Shown piece after piece: positions 22,012 to 34,290 of a stretch of DNA of 64,000 bases; the first letter of the stretch is position 1; each line of letters opens with the position of its first letter. Below the pieces are notes generated by a model, which was not told the origin of the DNA, did no database searches, and saw nothing but the letters and a program-made list of their open reading frames with translations. A program made the translations under genes and the position numbers. Origin of the DNA: Maniola hyperantus (Eukaryota > Arthropoda > Insecta > Lepidoptera > Nymphalidae); NCBI RefSeq assembly GCF_902806685.2, contig NC_048546.1, forward strand, positions 8,016,534-8,080,533, given 5' to 3'.

Positions 22012-23352
22012 CTGATGCAAATAATCATGACCACTATCTGTACTATCTAAGTATTTATGTCCTACAATTTATGTCCTACAACCTTCTTCTAGTATTGGGT
22101 TGCTACGCTAGGCCCTTTTTAGAAGCTTTTATGAAGTTAACTCTTTAGGCGCGCTCCATGTTAGGTTGCATCCATCACCAACTGTTTGGTGTGATTCTAG
22201 TCAAGCGCAAGCCTATAATTATTATACTTAGTTTAAAAAAACGGTATTTTTAAACGTAAATCCAAGCGCATGAGCTCGCGAGAATAATCTATTTTACAAA
22301 TAACAACGCAATTTACGGTGTCCGAAAACATCGTATAGAAACTAAGAACCACTGGAAACTGATATGTCTCAAGGGAAATTCTAGGATAAGTGTGTGTGTA
22401 CTGTGTAACTAACACATACTAGCTGTACCATGTTGTACTGAATGGTAGGACTAAACTTCATATCCCTTTCTTGAAATGAGAGAGAAATTCTCTCAGAAGA
22501 GGCCTTTGCTCAACAGTGCGACATTAATAGGCTTGTATCTCACTTTATTATGTTAGAAATAAGTATCTAAGTAGGTATTGTTTCATACGATCTCGTGAGC
22601 TTAAACAGGAAAGCTACGGTATATTAAATATTAGAAATTGGTGTAAATTACCAGAACTGAAAGTAGTGCTAATTCTCTAAAGCTTCACTGCGCAAAAGTA
22701 TAGCACTACTAAAAACTGTATTTTATAATTAGAGTTTTTGTATTACCGTATGATCACCATAATTAAATTGTGTTGTCTAGTGATGTTATTTTAAGCTAGT
22801 CTATGAAATAATAACGTGACGTACTACTCGTAAGTAGCCTAACTACTAGTACCTACTACAAGAGAGACCATTGTTTGTAAAGAGTGCACGGACCCAAGAA
22901 CTAAACTTTCTCCGTAGCTAATTATGAAAACACCCGAGGGCATTAGCGCTTTTACGGAATTTCGTCATTCTGCGTGTTCAGACTAATTTCAAGAGAAATG
23001 AACCTTTGTTAGTTTCGGTCCCATATTCATAGTGCTCGGCTCTGCAAATTGAATCTAATTGCCAGAACGAAGTGTTGAATCAGGCCAGCCGCCAGAGCTT
23101 CGGTGGCCTCAGCGATATAAAATATGTTCCACTGGATGGGGCGCTTCATAGTAACAACATGTTACAACGAATATCAGTGTTGGCAATACTGTCAATCGTA
23201 ATCCGCTGTACATGCAGTCCATTTTTACAAATATAGATCATATAAGTTGGAACAGACCATAGATACTAAAATTACCTATGTGAATAATAATTTAAAGTTA
23301 TCGCTTATTTTAGCGTTTAGACTATCGTGAGTGATTTCCGTTATACATTTTT
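22012..23352. other. AT-rich stretch, no feature recognised
   Basis: I see no coding frame above 71 codons, no known repeat ends and no candidate exon. The short frame at 22233-22415 (minus) is unsupported. Confidence 0.45.
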
Positions 23353-23532
23353 CACACACCGGCTTTACTCACGTGTTCAGTCGACGTTGGCCCGACTAGT
23401 TTCGAACCCATCCGGGGTCTTTTTCACAGGGAGTCTCGGTTCGCGCACGCGTCGCGGTTGAGACGAGTCTCGCCGCGACGCGTGGGCGAACTGAGTGAAC
23501 TAACCTGAACACGTGAGTAAAACCGGTGTGTG
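23353..23532. mobile_element. Foldback MITE with nested GC-rich hairpin
   Basis: The element is 180 bp. The ends CACACACCGGCTTTACTC and GAGTAAAACCGGTGTGTG are inverted, continuing through an E-box-like ACGTGTTCAG. An inner second palindrome (ACGCGTCGCGG against CCGCGACGCGT, about 23440-23490) forms the head. It has no coding capacity. A non-autonomous DNA element is likely. Confidence 0.65.
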
Positions 23533-24149
23533 ATATATGTATAAAGTTATAACGCTTTAATTTTTACAAAAGTACTCCGTCCAGAGCGAATTACGATTGA
23601 TACAGTGCGGATACCGATGTTCCTTAAAAAAAAAGAATTGAAGCGCTTCATCTAGTGGAACGTTTATATCGCTGGGTGGCCTAAATTGCGCCTATTTACC
23701 CACTTAGGATGAGCACACCCACAGTCCACCTGATAATGGAATGAGTTTTCGCAACGCGGTCCTTCACTATTGGAAGCACTATAACTGTAATTCTCCCTGG
23801 AATTCTTTCAAATGAAAACTGGTCGTGATTCTTTTTTTAAAATTTAAACTAGCACATGGCTGCAGTCAAACCAGCTGGCAACTAAATAATGATACAGCCT
23901 TGCCTAGAAGATACATATATTCACTCTTGATTTGAAAATACTTATTACAGCTAAATTGGAGTGAAAAACGGAAGCCGGAATCCTGTTATGTTCGTCATGT
24001 AACTTGGAACGCAACTGTTATATTTATTGCCTATTTTTTGTTTACAGTGTTATTCGAAATTGAGGTATATATTAATTATTGCAATATCTTTAACTAGTAT
24101 AAATAAATAAAAATTCAATCTAAAATAGCACTCTATTAAGTAACAAGCG
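23533..24149. other. AT-rich stretch, no feature recognised
   Basis: No coding signal or complete repeat is visible. The small segment near 23690-23750 looks like worn repeat DNA. Confidence 0.4.
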
Positions 24150-24325
24150 ATTGTTCAGCAGATTCGCTCCTGTGGGAATTTCGAAAAATTTGCCATTATT
24201 CCTTATCTACAACATTATAAAGGGAACCTCTGTGCAAAAATTTCAGTTTTCTATGTCCAAGGGTTTGGACATTGAGAAGTCAGTCAGTGAGTGATATTTT
24301 AGTATAGACTTTTTATATAGATATT
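24150..24325 (+). repeat. Worn Helitron-like fragment
   Basis: It contains CCTGTGGGAATTTCG, a TTTCTATGTCCAAG block and GTCAGTCAGTGAGTGA, then AT-rich DNA. This pattern resembles terminal regions of lepidopteran non-autonomous elements. The boundaries are uncertain. Confidence 0.35.
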
Positions 24326-27300
24326 TACTTAATAAGTAGATAGCACAAACAAATGCTTAAAAGTATAGCAGTTAATAATTTATTTCTAAATTGTGAAACT
24401 ATAGCAAACTATTGCAATGTTGTAAAAGAGGTCGAGCCGCAGAAAGCGTGACATAGCAATATTTTTTATTGTAAATCAATGCTATCTGGGCCTAAACAAA
24501 AACAAAACCAATTGCTTGTCGGCGCAAATCCTATTGCACCAATTTTGGTAAATACCTTTGTAAATGCTCACCACATAGAGCTAGAGTCGAGGCCCGATCA
24601 CATAAAATTCAAAACCAATTCCAAAGTGGTTGATATTAAATACTCTCACAGAGTCATTTGAGAGTTGTTTTGGAGGTGTAAGACATTATACCTACCTAAC
24701 ATTTTACTTTTCATACAACTGAGTACCTACTTGTATAAATCATTGTTGCTTGACATTTCCTACAGCCGCACTCAGAGTCACTAATCGTTACATAAGATTG
24801 AGTTATAAAGGAGACAGATTTATGTGAGAGATATAGCTCTGTTTCGTTTTAACTAAACTTAAGTAACGATTAAACGACTCTGAGTACGTCAGTTATTGTA
24901 GTTATTTAAGTACTTGTTTACAGGTTGTTGTTCTTCAGGTTTTGTCACTTCAAAGTTTATGAACTATGACTTACAAGTATCTGCGTAAACTGCAGGTTTT
25001 ATTATCAGATGGCCGGACGTTAAAACCTTAGCTTTTACGTAAACAATTATTAGTGCTAGTGCTACATTATCAACGGAGCAATACTCAGTTTTATCACACT
25101 AATCCAACAAATCCACATTTTAAGTTACTATACAAAGCATAATAACGGGCCATAAAAATGATCAAATTCATCACATTCGAGCCTCCAATTTAGTGTCAAT
25201 CAAAATAATTAAAACTGAAGATTTATCGTAGCTACACAAATTGCTTCTTACATGTACAAAAAGTAATAAAGGTACACCAAATCTATCAAAATGTCGTGCA
25301 TGGAGCAAAATATCAAGCGCAATTAAATTAACAAGCTAACTATTAGTCGCTCTCATGGACATTCAGTTGCGGTCTTGTCATGACGTGACGCAACCACGGC
25401 GGCACAATGGCAAGCCTTGGTACAAGAGACTATTCCAAATGGACTCGCCACAGTAATTACGGCTACAGAATACAGAAGAGCGGATTGACAACAAACAAAA
25501 AAGAACTATAATAATAGGCATACGAGTAGCTGTGGAAATTTAAATGAATGAGAACGTGTACACACTAAGTACGAAAACATCCTAAATTATGATAAATGAA
25601 ACTCTACGGGTCATTTTAGAGACTGCAATGCGTCATGACAGAGTAGAATGCGCCTTAATTATTTGCTTCGCTTTTCTCTTTACTATTTACTTACTTACTG
25701 AAATTAAAATGCATTAAACAAATTTGAGTCCGCCGGAATTCTGTTCGTTGAATAATATTTTTTCAGACATGTTTCAACTTTACATTTGAAATTTTGTCCA
25801 TCTCCTTTAATAATTATTTATGTAAGATATAAATAGTAGTTAACACAATGCGCAAGTATTTTACTTCGAGATGTAGAATGTACATGTACGTATATATGAA
25901 TAACGCTAGACTTTCAATTAACGTGGTACAAGAAAGAACAATAGGTAGCATTTGGATGTATTGTTTTCAAATACCTACGCATATTCATATGGAACCTATA
26001 TAAGCTGTAGTGGTAATACAGTGGGAATAAAACGAAGTGTTCGCAAAATAGGAATTTACTTCATGATTTCAGCAAAATCTGAACAACAAACGCCAGCACT
26101 AATTTGTCCAAAATTACTTGAGTAAAAACAACACTAGATGGATGTGCCCCTTCGTTATCAGGTTTTAATTTGACTCATTTTTGTTGGACTACTCGGAATG
26201 TCTTTGGGAATGCCTCCTCAAGAATGCCTGTAAGGGCATTATGGGTCTCAGAAATATCTGGCATCAGTACTAGTATTCAAAATACCTATAATTAAATGTT
26301 CAGAAACAACCACAGATCCAATGAATTCCAACGTTCCAACTCCGAAGAGAGGAAAAATTCAGGACAGTATACATTTTAAAACCCTGAAGAACCTTTTATT
26401 CGTACTACTACACTGAAAATTTTATATCTAAGTAGGTATAAACTAAATATATCTTTGCTGAGAACTCGGTTCGCTACTAACAAATTTAGCCTTGTGTCTT
26501 TGATGACAAATCTACTGAGGCTTTGTTTTAATGGATCACCAATTAGTCAGGGTATAGGTTCTATAGTTTGTCTCTATCTATCTAGAAGATAATAATGTCG
26601 AGCAGCTGTCATAGATGACCAAGTTCATTTAATTCGATTAACCTCTCCTAATGTCGGCAAGTAGTTAAATTTGATGATGACACGAACATTCCTAAGGTCG
26701 TTTTTATTCATTGACATCAATTACATAAATTGTTGAGGGTGTACTGTTCGGGATTAAATGATTTTGAAAGTCTTCATAGGCATTATTTCCCAATAGATTC
26801 ATTAGCTGCGGCAATCAATTTCTATGCCAGAAAACGTTTTCTCTCTTAGTAACTCTTAAGTAATAAGGCCATTATATTTTTCTTTTCCTGTTTTCGATAA
26901 GTATTTTATGGCAATGTAAAAAAAGATGTAGAGCATTATGTAATATAGTCAATGTCAGATCTTTTCCTATTCTACATGGATTATTTGTCATGAATTCTTA
27001 ACAGACTATTCAAATACTATCCAATTAGACTAATACGGATAGCTACATCCACTTTTGTTATAGCCACAGTTAGCTGTTTTGCCTCTTCTTCGCTTTCCCA
27101 TGCTCTAGAATCCCAAAGCTACAGTGCATTCTTGTTAGAAAAATCAAACTCACTCACGTCTAGAAGGCAATGATTCTATCAAAGATTCTGTTCTTATTAT
27201 TTTTCTAAATCATGTACATGTAATACTTACTTAATATCTTTCCCAGTACCTACTGGTAAGTAAGTGTACCAATCTTTTTATTTGTCAAAATATGATGTAC

Positions 27301-27800
27301 CTACAAACGCTTAATTAATTAACTTTATTACCTTTTCATTTGTTTGTTAGGTACTTTTATATCTATGTGTTATGCGCTCTCTACTTTCTTTCGTATACTT
27401 AATTAGATTTTCATACAAATTGAGTAACTGAAGATGTTTTTTTTGTATACTTAACTTAAATTCTATAACTTTGAGTTGAGCTTTCTAGGAGTAGGTCCTA
27501 GCTGTGACATTCTTAATGTAAAATTCCTATTTAATTTCGTAGATCATGTATTTTAATTATATTAAGTAAAACTTAACAGCACGTTTTTTTGTTGTAAGTA
27601 TAATAATATTATGTTTCACAACGCCAACTTGAATATCGTTTAGTTTGTTATGCTTATTTAAGCGGCGCGAACAATTAACGGTTCATAAAGTTCCTAGTAA
27701 AAGAGTTGCACGTTCGCCGAGCTCTACATGCCAGAAATCAGAATTTGTATGTTCATGTTCTTTAGGGCATTTGAAAAGTGTTGCAATCAGTTGAGGCTCC
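24326..27800. other. Long AT-rich desert
   Basis: About 3.5 kb without any supported gene, RNA gene or complete mobile element. The only frame of 60 codons (24479-24661) is unremarkable. If the CpG-rich stretch to its right is a minus-strand promoter, this would be first-intron DNA. Confidence 0.45.
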
Positions 27801-27913
27801 TGTTTTGTGGGAAAATTTATAAAAGTGAAACTAAATCCCGCCAATAAGTTTTCCCCTTTTTATATGTCGCACGCAACCTCGGGCTGCCTTTTTCCAAGAG
27901 TGATCTCCATTAC

Positions 27914-28240
27914 CTAGAAAACAACAGCACATCTCACTAGCACACACACTGCTCTCGTCGGAAAACGCACATGCACAATTTTCCGAACACCAGTTACGGA
28001 CACCGTGTCGGTCGCGACAAAGCAAAGGGCGGCACGTACAAGCGCTGCCTCTGCGCGCGATAGACTGACGACTCTCAGGCGGGCCCACGCGCGAGCGGGA
28101 CGCGCGGCGGGCGTGCCGTGCTCTGCGCGCGCATAGCACTTCTCACTCTCACCCCTCGACTCCACATATAGTCATCTCTTCCCGGCACGCGCGAGCACAC
28201 CTTTCGTTCCCGAGACAGGTGTTCCTATCAGTGTGTGCGT
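27914..28240 (-). promoter_or_regulatory. CpG-rich candidate promoter with non-coding exon
   Basis: This is one of the most CpG-rich stretches of the central window. On the minus strand a TCAGTC initiator (A at 28066) is followed 153 nt later by a strong donor, CTAG then GTAATG, with the GT at 27913-27912. That would make a first exon 28066-27914. It holds only short upstream ATGs and no long protein-like frame. The plus strand also has a TCAGTGTG near 28227. The two 80-100 codon minus frames here are GC-composition artefacts. Which strand fires, and for which gene, is not shown. Confidence 0.3.
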
Positions 28241-28899
28241 CCAGATATGGAAGGCTTCGTATGTTTGCGCGTTTCCTGCGACGGATCGTTTTTTATTCCC
28301 GGCAGAAATTATAAAAAGTAAATGGAGGGAAAATTAAATAAAACGTTTACAATGAAGCGTTTTCCTGTGCGCTTTGAATGATTCAGTGTGCGCTATTTTT
28401 CAGGGTAGGCATTCAGCGTTAGGCCGGCGGTGGCGGAGTAATCGCGATGCTTTTTACGGATGTTTGAGTGACGTAGGTGGGCGTAATTAGGCATGGGGCG
28501 GAAAGGCATATTGATTGCGGTAACGCAGCTTTGTGGAAGAATCGATATTTTTGTGTTAAAGGTGGCACGCGACGTGTCCAGCCGTGCGTCCATGCGTCCG
28601 TGTACCTAGTCGAAGTTAACCTGCATATCGATCGTCGGCAAGTTAGCCCCTACTTTATAGGCGCGCTCTAACTTAAGAGTTCAGCCATACTTCAGACGGT
28701 TTCGGGAGATGGGAACGCTTTGCCTGAACGACAACCCATAAAAACTTCTGTCATTAACCATGCACTGAAATAAAACTGTTGATAGGTAGTATACTTTACC
28801 TATAAGTTTATAGGTTTAAACTATTTTACCGTAAGCGGCATGGACCGAAATGGCTTTACATAGGTACCTAATCCTTGAAAAAGTTTTAACTGTATAGAA
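28241..28899. other. No recognisable gene
   Basis: The GC content is moderate. Overlapping 64-66 codon frames on both strands (28393-28671) are mutual shadows with no domain. Nothing else is seen. Confidence 0.4.
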
Positions 28900-29200
28900 C
28901 TAGATGACGCCCGCGACTTCGTCCGCGTGGATTTATATGTTTAAAAATCCCGTGGGAGCTCTTTGACTTTCTGGCATAAAAGTTGCATAAATCAAGTTCC
29001 GGGATGCAAGCTACCTCTGCCTGTACCAAATTTCATACAAATCGGTTAAAAAGATGGGCTTGTTAGAACCCTCTTTGATTTTCCGGGATAAAAATTAACC
29101 CTGTACCAAAATTCATCAAAATCATTAAAATTGTTGGACCGTGAAAAGCTAGCAGATATACAGACAGACACACTTTCGCATTTATAATATTAGTATGGAT
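28900..29200 (-). mobile_element. Lep1-type non-autonomous element
   Basis: On the minus strand it ends in a hairpin (CGCGGACGAAGTCGCGGGC) and CTAG. It starts near ATCCATACTAATATTATAAA and includes the usual GTCTGTCTGT run and a CCGGGATAAAAA block. This is a well-known lepidopteran repeat. Its 3' hairpin plus CTAG fits Helitron-type ends. Confidence 0.65.
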
Positions 29201-29747
29201 GTCCTTCGACTTCTAGAATCACGATATCTCAGAAATGGTGATTTTTAGAAAAAAATTATAAGTAAGACAATTATTATAAATAATTTTATGATCTACCTAC
29301 AAGTTTTATCTGACCTATTTTTTGATAAACTTATTTTACGAGAAAAATCCGAAAACCGAAATTTTTACCTTTGACCTTGAATAACTTTTTTAGCAGACAG
29401 AATCGATGAGGACTTTTGTTACTTTATTAGTGTACCCAAAATCTCCATCAATATTTAGCTCTGTGGGATATTGTAAACCTACCACTATTTGTCTGGATTG
29501 CTAATTTGATCAGACTACTAATAATAATAATAAATAAAATAAAAATATTTTTATTCATCAGTGAGTCACGAAAACAACGTATTTCAAGTACCTACCTATC
29601 AATAAATCTGAACCCATAAAAGCTAGGTAATTGATACTCAGTACGTTTAATAAGTTTACTGGGACACCTTATCCTGAAAATTTCAGCTTTCTAACGTCAT
29701 CCAGACCGAAGCTATGACTGCTCGAAAATACGACGAAACGCTTCGAG

Positions 29748-29840
29748 AAAAAACCGACTTCGATACACAAACACTAAAAATTGGTAATAAATTAAATTAT
29801 TTTTCAATTTTTAGTGTTTGTGTATCGAAGTCGGTTTTTA
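29748..29840. repeat. Perfect 35-bp inverted repeat with short loop
   Basis: The arms begin AAAAACCGACTTCGATACAC on the left and are fully complementary on the right, separated by about 21 nt. An AATTTTTAGTGG partial third copy follows near 29870. It lies inside a dispersed repeat that continues to about 30195. It would fold into a strong hairpin if transcribed. Confidence 0.65.
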
Positions 29841-30195
29841 TTTTTTTTGTAAAAAAAATTTATTTCACAATTTTTAGTGGCCCCATGGAATTATGGTATG
29901 ACTGGTTAAAAATCTACTGTTTACTAAGCTATTACACTGATCGCGAGCAATTTACTCTTATCCGTTGAGGAGTTCCAGTATCTATCTTCGAAGATGTTCA
30001 TCAGATCTTCACCAAATTTAAATGGGACCAACTTTGAAGTATACCCGTTCAAACAAAAAAAGAATTTTCAAAATCGGTCCAGGCGTCTTCGAGTAATCGG
30101 GGAACATACATAAAAAATAAAAAATAAATAAAAAAAATAAAAAAAGATTCCGATGAATTGAGAACCTCCTCCTTTTTTTGAAGTCGGTTAAAAAG
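29841..30195 (+). repeat. Lepidopteran dispersed repeat (GAAGTCGGTT family)
   Basis: It carries GAAAATCGGTCC-like sequence, an (A/T)-rich tract and the common end GAACCTCCTCC, a T run, then GAAGTCGGTTAAAAA. It is non-coding. The 84-codon frame at 29714-29968 is explained by this repeat and the hairpin. Confidence 0.5.
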
Positions 30196-30269
30196 GTACG
30201 TAGTGCGTCGTCCTTTTGTTTGGCTCGTCTTGGCGGGGTGCCCCCTGATTTCTTTTCGTGGACCTCTGA

Positions 30270-30385
30270 TAATGATACCTATATTTTTACGCTGGATTCA
30301 GGCTGCGCAAGACCGTGGCGTGTGGAAGTCCCTACAAGAGACCTCACACGCAACGCCTATCGGTTGATGATGATGATATTTTTAT
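30270..30385 (+). mobile_element. 3' end of an RTE-type LINE
   Basis: The words GACCGTGGCGTGTGGAAGTC and CCCTACAAGAGACC, then CGGTTGATGATGATGA, match the usual 3' end of lepidopteran RTE retrotransposons with their (ATG)n-like tail. Only the last roughly 115 bp remain. The 79-codon frame at 30178-30417 overlaps it and is not a host gene. Confidence 0.6.
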
Positions 30386-30419
30386 TCACAACAAAGCCAG
30401 CCGGAATTCGAAATTAATT

Positions 30420-31265
30420 CAATGTAAAATATATTTAATCTTATTAATATGAGCCAGCACAGCACATAGCCAAACTAAAGTTGAACGACGCCACTATTTC
30501 ACGGCTCTTTGTCATAGTAATAGTATTTCGCCTCGCCCAGATGTTGAAGCACTTAGCGGCTTGCACCGGTTTTATTATGAATAGCAACGGAACTAGTATT
30601 TTGTGGTTTCCCTCCGGAGCTAGACCCAAATTAATGCCCGAGCTTTCAGCTAGAAATTAATGTTATGCACCCAGGTTACGTAGCCAAATTGTTGGCGTTC
30701 AGTAAATTTGCATCACGCAACGAGAAAATTGTAATTGAATTTTTGATACGCTCGCTGCATCATACATCTAAATTCTAAACGTCACAATATACACAAAGCG
30801 TGACGCCAGCGACGCGCGACAGTAACCGCATGGTAGGATTTCATAATGAACGCACAGTACATAGCTAAGCGTCAAGTAAAAAGAGCTCTAAACTACAGTG
30901 GATCTGCTATGTCTGCGTGCTGTGTTGCAGGTACTTTCAAATTGCGAACGAAGCAAAATTTAGACTGAAGAGCAAAAGTTGTGGCTGAATCAGCAGCCTC
31001 GCCATCCGCGCCGTGCTTTCATACCACTAGATACATTTATACTCGATAGAAACCAGCGAGCTATAGATTCACTTGACGATTCAAAAGGAAAGGAAAATTT
31101 GGAAAGGATTATTTGAATAAAAATCTTCTATATCTACGTCAAGGTCAGAATTCTTTTTCCTGACGGCACCTGTATGCATGTACATACTACTTACCTTACA
31201 TAGATATACAAATACAAATCATTTATTTGCACGATTGCAGGCACAATGATGGTGTTACTTAAGTA
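30420..31265. other. No recognisable gene
   Basis: Short minus-strand frames only (30444-30629). There is a small GC-rich patch near 30790-30830 and another near 30990-31020, without a core promoter motif I can support. Confidence 0.4.
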
Positions 31266-32041
31266 AGGTAACTGATACAAATAAGGCCTACCTTATTTAA
31301 ATAGTTGATTACAAAATAAATATAGGTGTGTATCAAAAAAACTTCAATAAATTAGTATTAGATGTTTATTAATATCAAATTAATGGAGTAAAACATTAGC
31401 AATATCTAATAAAATGAAGACAAAATCAACAATACAAAAACCTTAGCTAGTGGCCATAATAAGTTACATCTACCAAATAAGGCCTGTAAACTTTAAACTC
31501 ATAAAATCTTGTTAAAAATCTATTTATTTAAAAAAATACTATTTTACAGCCTTTATTTACCTTTTATCTTTTGATAACTAAGCTTTTTATTACAGTAATT
31601 AAACATTTATAAACACAGATGGCTTGTCACACTTAAGCTCTCATATTAACAATAATATGAATAAACTATTTAAAAAAATATTGTCACTCGTAATTAAATA
31701 AATAAAGCACACATTCTGTGAAAAAAACCGATTTTTTTACCAAAAAAAATAAAAATATTATAGGCCTTATTAAATTGCACTGCTGTATACAAGGCACTAA
31801 ACTGCCGCTGCAGGCTGCTAAGCTTTCTTCCGACCAAGTAGCACGTTTAGGAGCCTTTTTAGATTTAGTTATTCGTAGTACTTTGAGAGCTAGACATCAA
31901 AATGCGTATTAAAATGCGGGACTTATATTAAGGCCTAGGGTTACAATTAAGGCCTAGGGCCTTATTCGGTACCGTACCAGATAAAATATAAAGTTCCATA
32001 ATTCGTTCCATTATTCAAAATGATGAAAATGAAAGCAATAA

Positions 32042-32636
32042 TCTACACTAATATTATAAAGAGGAAAACTTTGTTTGTTTGTTTGTTTGTTTGTTTGTTT
32101 GTTTGTTTGTTTGTACTGAATAGGCTCAAAAACTACTGGACCGATTTTAAAAATTCTTTCACCATTCGAAAGCTACATTATCCACGAGTAACATAGGCTA
32201 TATTTTATTTTGGAAAAAAATAGGGTTCCGTAAGATATTTGGGTTTTTCGGACACAAGGTGTAAAAAATCAACCAGAAAAGTTACTTATTTTGCGTACGC
32301 TGCCTAAACTATAAAAGATAGAACCATAAAATGTTCTAATTAATTGTAGATCTTATAAATATCTACAAAAAAGTCCGCGACACACTATACCCATCTATGT
32401 CGAGTGAGGCACAGCAACCAATTTTTTATTTAAAAATCTTGAATTTTTTTTGGACTACATTTAAACGCGTTTATTTTACTCATGCTATTAATCCTTATCA
32501 AAATAAATGATTTCATCACTAAGAACAGTTTATGGAGATAATATTTGGTCTTTGAATGATTAAAATTGGACGTTTGGTTTTGAAGTTATGGCGAAATTAA
32601 AATATTACGATTTCTGCTGCACGGCCCGTTGTATAT
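32042..32636 (+). mobile_element. Helitron-like element, longer form
   Basis: It begins TC after A (TCTACACTAATATTATAAAG), followed by a (TTTG)n microsatellite and the ACTGGACCGATTTTAAAAAT block shared with the two short tandem copies that follow. The rest is non-coding and AT-rich. Its 3' end runs into the tandem pair. Confidence 0.5.
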
Positions 32637-32991
32637 TATTATATAAAGAGGTAATGTCGTTAAGTTTGTTTGTAGGGGGTAATCTTTAGAACTACTGAAC
32701 CGATTTTAAAAATTCTTTCACCAGTAGAAAGCTACATTATTCCTGAGTGACATAGGCTATACGGGATCTTTAAAAACCTAAATCTACGCGGGCGAAGCCG
32801 CGGGGATCAGCTATATTATATAAAGAGGTAATGTCGTTAAGTTTGTTTGTAGGGGGTAATCTTTAGAACTACTGAACCGATTTTAAAAATTCTTTCACCA
32901 GTAGAAAGCTACATTATTCCTGAGTGACATAGGCTATACGGGATCTTTAAAAACCTAAATCTACGCGGGCGAAGCCGCGGGGATCAGCTAG
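32637..32991 (+). mobile_element. Two Helitron-like elements in tandem (177-bp period)
   Basis: Two copies lie head to tail at about 32637-32813 and 32814-32991. TATAAAGAGGTAATG occurs at 32642 and 32819. They look identical by eye along the unit. Each ends with the hairpin CGCGGGCGAAGCCGCGG; the second terminates CAGCTAG before T, and the first ends CAGCTA straight into the next 5' end. No coding capacity. Confidence 0.7.
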
Positions 32992-33298
32992 TTATCTAAT
33001 ATAATGGCTAAGGTATTATAACTACTTATTAGTTTATATAAAATGTCAATATAAAACGTAATAACTTGCCTTGTTATTACGAAAATTTTATAGTGCGCCG
33101 CGGAAAACCCGACTTCCACAAAGAAGGTGTCGCAACAAGCTCAGGGAATAGGCGCAGGGCGCCTGAGCAGTTCGTACCTAATCATAGGGCCGTAGTATGT
33201 ATGTGCGTGAAGAATCTTTTATGTTACATTTATTTAACCGGGTTTTCGGGAGAGTAGGCCTTTTTCGAGCATAGGCCTTATTTGTATCAAGTACCTTA

Positions 33299-33845
33299 GG
33301 TATATGGTGGTGTTATAGTTTGTAAAACAAGAAATTGTATAAAGTACCTACGTCATATTTCAGCGAGGGACGTAGTCGCACAACGCATGACTAAAAGTAG
33401 AAGACGTGTAAAGACACGCCCCATGAACGCCTTCCACCAGTTCCTTTTATCAGGTACAACTTCTAGGAGCCAGGTCGGTTGCCGCGTTATATGCGTCCAA
33501 GCCTTTATGCAACCTAGCCCGTTATACGAATCATGTCGACTATAAACAAACGGGTCACTAGGTACAAACTCAATTAGACTCGCGAGCGTCACAATCCATG
33601 CAAAGAATACGCTTTAAAATCTGAATTCAGAAGGATTCTGTTTACAGAGTCCCTGTGTACCAGGGAGTGGAACGTAGCATCCGACTCCGAGTCGCTCAGA
33701 AGTCTACGACATTCAGTATCAAAGAAGTTGTTGAATTTTATTATACAGGTAGTAGACAGATGCGAACGTCGGAAACATATCGTAAAATGATATTCCACAG
33801 TAACTGCGTATCACAAATTCTGTTTGTATCCTGTTATCAGAAGTA
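33299..33845. other. Unresolved stretch with overlapping frames
   Basis: Frames of 60-80 codons occur on both strands (33353-33846). They overlap one another and have no domain or splice support. No transposon ends were found. Confidence 0.35.
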
Positions 33846-34290
33846 AAAACCGGCCAAGTGCGAGTCAGGCTTGCGCAACCAGGGTTCCGTAATACAGTCG
33901 TATTTTTTCCAAAATTAATTAATTCAAAAACTATTATGATGCATAAAAATAAATAAAAATTTGTTTTAGAATGTACAGGTGAAGACCTTTCATATGATAC
34001 CCCACTTGATATAGTTATCTTACTTCGAACATTGAAAATACTAATTATTAGTTTATGACCACAATTTTTTTTTTTATGTGATGTAACCACAAACTCACGG
34101 TTTTCAGATTTTTCCCCGAATGTCAGCTATAAGACCTAACTGCCTGCCAAATTTCATGATTCCAGGTCAACGGGAAGTACCCTGTAGGTTTCTTGACAGA
34201 CCGACAGACAGACAGACAGAGAGACAGACAACAAAGTGATCCTATAAGGGTTCCGTTTTTCCTTTTGAGGTACCTACGGAACCTTAAAAA
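33846..34290 (-). mobile_element. Lepidopteran dispersed repeat (GGCCAAGTGCGAGTC family), copy 3
   Basis: This is a full-length minus copy. It starts AAAACCGGCCAAGTGCGAGT on the plus strand and ends with a GACA run and GGGTTCCG, TACGGAACC. The 123-codon minus frame at 33719-34090 is mostly this repeat and is not a gene. Confidence 0.7.

Larger units (their letters stand above)
31266..33296. mobile_element. Candidate TA-flanked DNA transposon with AAGGCCT boxes
   Basis: The TIRs are about 25 bp: left AGGTAACTGATACAAATAAG continuing into GCCTA, right the complement with two mismatches. TA lies on both outer sides (31264-31265 and 33297-33298). AAGGCCT-type boxes recur near 31284, 31480, 31760, 31930, 31950, 33256 and 33273, in both orientations. 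The total is 2031 bp, but about 950 bp is inserted Helitron-like DNA. The short frames 31718-31912 and 33066-33257 could be transposase scraps but show no recognisable motif. Confidence 0.5.

Noticed and set aside
33719..34090. 123-codon minus-strand frame
   Set aside because: It reads through the GGCCAAGTGCGAGTC-family repeat.
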